From contig NC_092806.1 of the NCBI RefSeq assembly GCF_040954645.1, positions 148,642,429 through 148,706,428 on the forward strand: a stretch of 64,000 nucleotides of DNA. The letters run 5' to 3'. This DNA comes from Diabrotica undecimpunctata. Taxonomy: Eukaryota; Arthropoda; Insecta; Coleoptera; Chrysomelidae. The notes beneath the pieces were generated by a model. It worked only from the letters and a program-made list of their open reading frames with translations. It made no database searches and was not told where the DNA came from. A program made the position numbers and the translations under genes. Positions 57,871 through 64,000 of the stretch are shown one piece after another (within the stretch, counting starts at the first letter, position 1; each line of letters opens with the position of its first letter).

Positions 57871-57976
57871 ATAGGTAATGGATTTTGACAAGAGATATGG
57901 CCTTGTAAATAACAGGTAAACTTGTGTACTGCATCGGCATGTCTCATAGCTCTTGTCAAAATCTATTACCTCTACG
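57871..57976. repeat. Short inverted-repeat unit
   Basis: Arms AGGTAATGGATTTTGACAAG (57873-57892) and CTTGTCAAAATCTATTACCT (57952-57971) differ at one position and enclose about 59 nt. It could be a small MITE or a structured end of the adjacent retroelement. Confidence 0.8.
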
Positions 57977-58185
57977 AACTGTCAAAGTTTTGAAGTGCCA
58001 CCGTTACGAATTAAATAGTTTTGAAGATCTGAGTCAGACTGCTCTTCTTACCTATTGTAAAAAATAATAGAAAATCTAAACGTGATATATAAATTCGGTC
58101 AACGGTGATAAATTTAGAGCAATGATATGTTTATATTTATGATAAAATTTGTGTAAGAAGGATTGAGTTGGAGACTAGTGTCATC

Positions 58186-59790
58186 ATCATCATATAGCCT
58201 CAAGAGTCCATTGCTGAACATAGGCCTCTTCCTCATGTTTCCAACCCCGTCTATCTTGTGCCGCTCTTATCCAGTTTTTATTGAGTCTTTTTAAATCGTC
58301 AGTCCATCTTGTACGTGGTCGACCGACGCTTCTCTTGTCTTCCCTTGGCCTCCATTCCAATAACCTCTTTTTCCATCGCCCATCTGTCATTCTGGCTATG
58401 TGTCCTGCCCATCTCCATTTTAGTCTGGCTATCTTCTCGATGATGTCAGTCACTCCGGTTCTTCTCCTGATGCCTTCGTTGGTTATTCTGTCTCGCAGAG
58501 TTATTACTAACATGGACCGCTCCATTCTTCTCTGCGTGACTCTCAGTTTGGTAGCTGCTGCTTTTGTTAAGGTAAGTGTTTCTGCTCCGTACGTCAAGAC
58601 TAGGAGGACGCACTGATCAAATACCTTTCTCTTTAGGCATGTGGGCAGCTCACTTTTAAAAGTTTCTCTCCGTTTCCCAATGCTGCCCACCTAAGGCCGA
58701 TTCTTCTCTTAAGTTCATGAGTCTGGTTATCCCTGCCAATCATAATTTCATGTCCCAGGTATTTATATCTATCTACGAGTTCTATTTCTTTCCCACCAAT
58801 ACTGATGTTCTGGTTGGGTACCAAATTGGTCATGATTTTTGTTTTCGAGATATTTATATTTAAACCTACATTTTCTGTAGCCACAACGAGTTCCTATACC
58901 ATCTCTCTTGGCATACCTAGATCTTCAGCTATTATAAGTATATCATCGGCGAAACGTAAGTTGTTTAGATATTCTCCATCTATTTTTATTCCCTTTGTCA
59001 TCCAATCCAAATTCTTAAAAGCATGTTCTAGCACCGTATTAAAAAGTTTAGGTGACATTGGGTCTCCTTGTCTAACCCCCAGTTCTATTTTTATGCGATT
59101 ACTGTTAGTATGTAATCTGACAGTGGTTGTTGCCTGCAGGTATATTTTGTATAATAATTTAGTATATCTATAATCTAGCCTGCATTCTTTAAACGCCTGT
59201 AATATTTTGCTTAGCTCAACTGTGTCAAAGGCTTTGTGAAAATCGATGAATATTAGAACTAGAGGTTTATTGTATTCCACTGCTTTCTTATGGCTGAGGA
59301 GGCTAATCGGTCTGTAATTCTCTAAATTTGCTTTGTCTCCTGCTTTGTGTAATAGAATTATAGTAGCAACTGTCGATTTCTCTTCTCCTTTGTAATAAAA
59401 TAAATGGCCTGATGGGAGTGAGGTAAGACTCTCTCCCTTTTTTCTAACTTCGCGGATACCTACAATATCCCAGTTCACTTTTGAGAGTTCTTCTTCTATT
59501 TCTTCGAATCTTTCTTCGGTAGAGAGTGACCGAGCATTATATGTGGCGATGTTAAGGTTTATCTTTTTGACGCACATTGAATAGGGTTGGTTTACAGTGG
59601 TCGGGTTTTTGGCATTTAAACACCGTGCTTGCCTAGCATGTTGGTAAGTATTCATATTTATTCCCAAAAGTAGCTGGGGAACGTTGGTCGATTCCTGTAG
59701 AGCCCCGCGTACAGGAACAAGGCTAATATTCAATGGGATTTCGCCCGGTGTCCCAAGAGCATCGTTAGCGGCCACGTGACATGCAACCAT
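58186..59790 (-). pseudogene. RTE-type element with in-frame internal deletions
   Basis: A 298-codon open frame (59790-58894) begins MVACHVAANDALG. It enters the endonuclease at NLNIATYNARSLS (about residues 78-90) with VGIREVRKKGE and SGHLFYYKGEE. It then jumps without a stop into RT blocks: ILLHKAGDKANLENYRPISL, FIDFHKAFDTVE (171-182), GVRQGDPMSPKLF and the FADD box (280-283). Two segments, most of the endonuclease and part of the RT fingers, are missing. Frame changes lead to 58884-58633 (INISKTKIMTN) and 58690-58190 (TYGAETLTLTKAA, WRWAGHIARM, VGRPRTRWTDDL, YVQQW). A (GAT)n tail lies at 58182-58195. Same family as the insert at 1313-1657. Confidence 0.87.
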
Positions 59791-59841
59791 TCAGTTTTTA
59801 GCACGATAGCTTCCACCTTAACTTACGGATTTTTTGCATCT

Positions 59842-59878
59842 GGTTTTCTCCATTGGAGAAAACCACTGGAGACCAGTG
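59842..59878. repeat. Two adjacent hairpins
   Basis: GGTTTTCTCC / GGAGAAAACC (59842-59864) is followed at once by CACTGG AGA CCAGTG (59863-59878). They lie at the 5' border of the RTE-type element. Confidence 0.75.
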
Positions 59879-59879
59879 T

Positions 59880-60296
59880 AATTATATCAATTTACTACTT
59901 ACTCACATCGATACACATTTTAAAAATTATATTTAGTATTATAACTAGCCTTTATGATACCTTCCATATTCACAAAAACTCAACAAAATCAGCTATTATA
60001 GGTTACAAAGGTTTAAAATATTATCTCTCAAACTTTCATCGAAGCAAACGATAGTCACAAAATGAACAGTGCCATTTAGAAAACATTGAGCCCGTTTTTT
60101 AAATGCTGAACTGTTTATTAGGACTTGTAACTGTGTAAATGTACTGTATCAGATCTAATGACAATGTATATATAGTAAATTAATTATGACAATTGTGTAC
60201 ATATTTCATTAAAAGCTACTGTAAGAAACCTAGACGCAAATAAATTTTTGTCATTGATTGTTTGTTTTATTGTATTAATTGTATTTGCAGTTGTTT
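59880..60296. other. No gene seen
   Basis: AT-rich spacer. Nothing recognisable until the RT fragment starting at about 60297. Confidence 0.5.
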
Positions 60297-60390
60297 AAGC
60301 AGAGCAGAGATAAACCGCAGAATTTTTGCGGCCAACAGATGCTATTTTGGGCTCAATCTCCTCCTTAAATCCACAATTATATCGAGAAAT

Positions 60391-60421
60391 CTGTGGTCAT
60401 AAGTCAGATTATGATAAATGC
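60391..60421 (+). repeat. Transposon B left TIR
   Basis: CTGTGGTCATAAGTCAGATT followed by ATGATAAATGC. Pairs with 63098-63128. Confidence 0.9.
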
Positions 60422-60620
60422 AAAATATTGATTTTTCAGGAGAGCCGAAACAAATATTTAAGTATTTTGAGGATAGAGTTACGGTGTTAAATGAAAGATA
60501 TTATTTATTAACAAGAGTGTACAACGAAAGGTATAATATAGTACGTATTTAATATCAGAAACAGGTCCATGGGAAATAAGTATTACGAACATTATTTGTT
60601 TTGTTATAAAAAATGGTTGT

Positions 60621-60669
60621 AGTTATCATATTATGATCAAAAATATTAAGCAGTTATCATAGTATGATC
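60621..60669. repeat. Subterminal repeats of transposon B
   Basis: AGTTATCATATTATGATC (60621-60638) and AGTTATCATAGTATGATC (60652-60669), each a near-palindrome. Related words lie inside the right end (GATCATATTATGTTAAG near 62847, CTTATGATCAAAC near 62940). Confidence 0.8.
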
Positions 60670-60808
60670 TTTAATGCTGCGCATTATATAAACTAGTTTA
60701 TTAAAAAACTCCTTTATTACTCTTTAAAACATCATAAAAATACAAATATAAAAGAAAAGTTAATATTAAAAAACATGGATCTGATAAAAAAAAATATAAA
60801 TAATAGTA

Positions 60809-62730
60809 TTAATCTGAATCGGAACTGGAATCACTAATGTGTGATGTGTCTACTGCATCGTCCGTGGATTTTATTACATTTTTATAAAAATCGAGATACA
60901 CTGGATTGTAATAATGATAAAACATCCTTATGTTTTTCTTTAGTTATTTTTAAATTGTTGTTGTATGCCTTCTGGACATCCCACATTGGCAGAGTTGATC
61001 GGCTGCCTCTAGTTTGCCTCTTCATATCACAAACTCTAAAGATGTCTTCTACTCGAAGTGAGTACTTAAAAGAAGAACTACACGGATTTTCTTTCTTAAC
61101 CCGGATCCAAAAAATGTTACGTCATAAAAATGAATCATTATTTTGATCTTTTGTTTTCTTTATTAGAGTTTGCTGCAGCAGGCTTGAAAACGCAAAAATA
61201 TCATTTTGGGTCATTTCAATTACTGTAAATTTATTGCTGACCATTCTTACAAGCATGTACCAGTCATTTGGGATTGAAATTGTAACGCTATATTTTTTTT
61301 GACACGTTCTATAGAGGCATAGTCAGAGTCACACTCCAAATGCTTGTGCCCAGGAACTAGAAATTTATGATCAATAGTTTTTAATCCTTGTTTCTGTGTA
61401 AGTATGTAGTTATATACTGCAGGTAGTGTGTTATTGCGAGTCTGTCCTGCACAAGTATCGGAGTATATTATAACATGTTCTGTCACTTCAGGTAGGCTCA
61501 TAATAAACATTTTTAGATATGACCCGATTTCATCTGCGCCACGTTGAGCGATAGCTTCGTGCCACATATAGCAGGAAGTTTTGCCCGTATTACAATTTCT
61601 TGCAGTAAAATAAAAAGTCCATAATTTTCGTTTGTAAAATGCTACACCTGTATTTAAAAATGGTGTTGCTAGGCATTGTTGTAAATCGCAAACTGCTACA
61701 ACGGTCGTGTTATTTGAGGATTTTGCATGCTGTTTGTCTAATGATTTACATTCATAATGAAACTTTGCTTTTTGTTGATGAGAGACATATTCTTCGTGCA
61801 AGCGATTTTTTCGATATCATTAGTTGTAATTTTTATTTTTGTAACAAACTTGTCACAAGTAGAACACGTATCATTGTGCGGTTTTTTAAATTTCAAATTT
61901 AGGCTTTTAAAAATATTACTATCACTAGAAAGACTAACTGCTTTTGTACTAACGTGGTCTTTTTCATGCTGTTCTAAATACAAGGAAAACATTTTTTGTA
62001 AATTTAAGCCAGTCTCCAGGTATTGCTTTGTTCTGTGACTTCTGGAATAATGACTTTCATATGCTGGGAAACTGGCAATGTGATTATGAACATAAGCTAC
62101 TGCTGCAGTTGAATATTTAATTTTTGGTTCATGTCTGCCTCTTTCGTCTCTTCCAATTATCCCTGTGGGTGCCTTTTTTTTCTTCTTAATAATTCCATTT
62201 ATGAAACCACGATTCTCGCCATATACGGTACGAAAACATTGTTGACATACTTTCTCTCGTCTTCCGTCAATTTCTATACCATACTGTACAGATATGTCTC
62301 TTTTCTGTTTTGTATTTTCAGTTTTAACTCTAACTGGTTTTGATAATAATATGTGATGACTGAGATGTAGACGTTGCATATCCCGTGTTTGTAGTGAACG
62401 AAAGTCGGTAAAAATACTTCCTAATTGTGCATCCGTAAATTTAGTTTTACATTTTAATCTGCATTCTTGTAGTACACCTACAGGCTTACTTAATATTTTC
62501 TTTCCGGATTGGTTTGTATATTCTTCTTTCTTTCTAATTTTTTCAGATCTTTCCTTACGTAGTTTTCTCTGCATCATGCCAATACCACGCTTTCTTTTAA
62601 CCCTAACATTACCTTGAGTTTCTGCCGTCCCCGAAGAAGTAACTGTATTTCTAGCATATGCAGAATCATCAGATGAAGATGACAACTGATCAGCATCTTG
62701 TACAGAATTAGGGATCCAAGTTCGATCCAT
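60809..62730 (-). pseudogene. Transposase of element B, three or more small frameshifts
   Basis: ATG 62730 (MDRTWIPNSVQDADQLSSSS) to a TAA at 60809, about 640 codons. Order: acidic/Ser start, basic KRKRGIGMMQRKLRKERS, KVCQQCFRTVYG, GIIGRDERGRHEP, ESHYSRSHRTKQYLETGLNL and DTCSTCD. The nuclease core is CDLQQCLATP, FYKRKLWTFYF, YMWHEAIAQRGADEIGSYL, YSDTCAGQTRN and PGHKHLECDSDYASIE. A C-terminal part then corresponds block by block to element A (NDWYMLVRMVSNKFTVIEMT, ITKEKHKDVLSLL). Frame losses fall in A runs (about 61805 and 61285) and near 60890. Acidic residues in the D-LQQ, SD.C and CDSD-IE blocks form the presumed DDD/E triad. Confidence 0.84.
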
Positions 62731-63097
62731 GACGTCATCATCAGATAAAAAATCTCCAAGTGTTGAGGACGGGGAAAGAGGAACCTACAGTAATAAACAT
62801 GATTTTGGTGCTCGTATAAGTACATCGAAAGGACTAAATAATGTTTGATCATATTATGTTAAGTGTACAATTGTCACATTCTGATCAATACAAAACACCA
62901 ACTGTGTTAGGTCAGACTAAAATAAAATTAGTTGTCAACTTATGATCAAACTACATGTTTAGATTTTGTACTTATCATAAACAGATCCACATAAATCAGT
63001 TAGGGAGTGTTGCGAATATAGTTAACATAATCTGACCAAATGAAAAAGCTTTTTTTGCTGGTATATATGTAGTATTAATCACAAATTCGATAAAAAT

Positions 63098-63128
63098 GCA
63101 CTTATCATTGTCTGACCTATGGCCACAG
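63098..63128 (-). repeat. Transposon B right TIR
   Basis: GCACTTATCATTGTCTGACC followed by TATGGCCACAG, then AAAT. Confidence 0.9.
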
Positions 63129-63810
63129 AAATACAAAAAAAAACTCTACAAAACAATAATACGCCCAGTCCTAATATGGTTCACAGACCTGGAATCTAAC
63201 TAAAAATAATAAAAACATGTTAGGAAGTTTCGAAAGAAAAGTACTAAGGCTAATCTCTGGAGCAGTGAATGACAATGGAGTGTGGAGACGTACAACTTCG
63301 AACTTTATAGAATATACCAGGAACCTGATACCGTAAAACATATTAAGACAGGACGTCTGAGGTGGATAATACATGTAATGCGGATGGAACAAAATGACCC
63401 AGCCAGAAAAACGCTTCTTGATAGACCCATTGGTCAGAAAAGAAGAGAAAGACGCAGAACCAGTTTCCTTAATAATATCGATGAAGACACGAGAATTATG
63501 TAAATACGTGCACGGAGAAATATATATATATATATAATCCCGGATAGGGACGACTGGAGAGAAATTCTTGAGGAGACTAGGACCCACGTAGAGTTGTAAA
63601 GCCAGAATGATGATGATGAGATGTTTAAGCACCAAGCAGTAAGCATGTACTGATATATTTTTGATCACAACCTTCTTATTATCGAAGCATTCGTATACAA
63701 AGATAGTAAAATGTTAACCAATACCTTTTACGTCTGCCTTATAGATTAAAACAAAGCCTTATACATGTAAAGATAAATGTATGATTACTGATGGTAATTT
63801 TTTAAAAGCC

Positions 63811-64000
63811 AAAACTGGTACACTTTTTTTTTCCAATGTAAACCTGTGTTGAGACTGGACACAATGAGTCGTGAATCAATTCGTTGTTGCCATCACAGAT
63901 AACGGAATTACACATCGTAACAACAAACTTCAAGTACACTTCCCATTATATAAAACTGGTACACTTTTTTTCCAATGTAAACCTGTGTTGAGACTGGACA
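63811..64000 (+). repeat. Repeat of about 50 bp spaced 141 bp apart, running off the window
   Basis: AAAACTGGTACACTTTTTTT through AACCTGTGTTGAGACTGGAC occurs at 63811-63861 and again from 63952 to the window end. They differ mainly in the T-run length. The 141-bp offset suggests a tandem array starting here, but only one full period is visible. Confidence 0.75.

Larger units (their letters stand above)
60391..63128 (-). mobile_element. DNA transposon B (Sola-like/DUF7869-type), AAAT target duplication
   Basis: 2738 bp, with AAAT at 60387-60390 and 63129-63132. The ends read CTGTGGTCATAAGTCAGATT and, from the right, CTGTGGCCATAGGTCAGACA, about 31 bp with a few differences. The precise borders are confirmed by the interrupted RT frame on both sides. 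Inside lies one transposase gene on the minus strand and subterminal repeats of the type TTATCATANTATGATC. It is related to transposon A by protein, not by TIR sequence. Confidence 0.92.
60297..63620 (+). pseudogene. RTE-like RT 3' fragment, split by transposon B
   Basis: Left piece 60297-60390 reads EINRRIFAANRCYFGLNLLL. The right piece starts at 63133 and continues KKKLYKTIIRPVLI, then VETYNFELYRIYQEPDTV, LRWIIHVMRMEQND and RRTSFLNNIDED to about 63503. A (TA)n run is at 63520-63536, and a last part near 63540-63598 leads to a (GAT)n tail at 63608-63621. The pieces join in frame (SRNTKKKLYKT) once the transposon and one AAAT are removed. 5'-truncated and mutated. Confidence 0.9.

Noticed and set aside
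1..64000. tRNA, rRNA, CRISPR arrays or bacterial operons
   Set aside because: No cloverleaf, rRNA core or spaced repeat array noticed by eye. All recognised coding content is eukaryotic. A tRNA scan was not possible here.

Overview
This window is AT-rich nuclear DNA from an insect. A beetle or a similarly repeat-rich insect genome is plausible, but that is inference. One host gene is visible: a type 1 tyramine receptor (27816-34594, + strand), a class A GPCR with two coding exons split by a 5.4-kb phase-1 intron. It has a non-coding 5' exon boundary at 27780/27781. Almost everything else is transposable-element sequence, mostly decayed and often nested. No tRNA, rRNA, CRISPR array or bacterial-type operon was seen.

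Layout. 0.5-1.9 kb: a non-LTR reverse transcriptase pseudogene with a second non-LTR fragment inserted (11-bp target duplication). 2.2-5.1 kb: an LTR retroelement of the env-bearing Gypsy/errantivirus type, with two LTRs, a polypurine tract and broken env, and most of gag-pol missing. 6.7-9.4 kb: a piggyBac element with TTAA sites, 18-bp terminal inverted repeats (TIRs) and a transposase lacking its central part. 10.1-11.5 kb: antisense non-LTR RT. 13.4-15.5 kb: a short non-LTR fragment with target duplication, then a Jockey-like RT carrying another nested insert. 16.5-19.4 kb: a PIF/Harbinger element with both genes. 19.8-21.3 kb: a second piggyBac pseudogene. 21.6-22.9 kb: antisense RT. 24.4-26.9 kb: DNA transposon copy A of a DDD/E family with 4-bp target duplications.

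27.8-34.6 kb: the tyramine receptor. Its intron holds a pogo-like transposase, an RNase H fragment of an I-clade retrotransposon and an RTE-like 3' end, all antisense to the gene. 35-48 kb: RT fragments, a Tc1 pseudogene, a Harbinger-like N-terminus, an L2/CR1-like RT with a (TTGA)n tail, a long degenerate EN-RT element, and a Tc1/mariner element with about 200-bp TIRs interrupted by an RTE fragment (12-bp target duplication). 49-60 kb: I-clade fragments, a hAT/ZBED-like pseudogene, an internally deleted I-like element, the endonuclease half of an RTE-like element with its leader, and an RTE element with in-frame internal deletions. 60.4-63.1 kb: copy B of the same DDD/E family as copy A, inserted in an RT fragment with an AAAT duplication.

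The strongest candidate for a little-described system is the pair of related DNA transposons at 24396-26946 and 60391-63128. Their transposases are nearly intact (a 4-bp duplication in one, homopolymer indels in the other) and share a D-LQQ / SDxCxGQ / CDxD-IE core. They look closest to Sola-like elements or proteins of the DUF7869 type, an assignment made from memory and unconfirmed. Element boundaries given as approximate rest on where recognisable protein homology stops.
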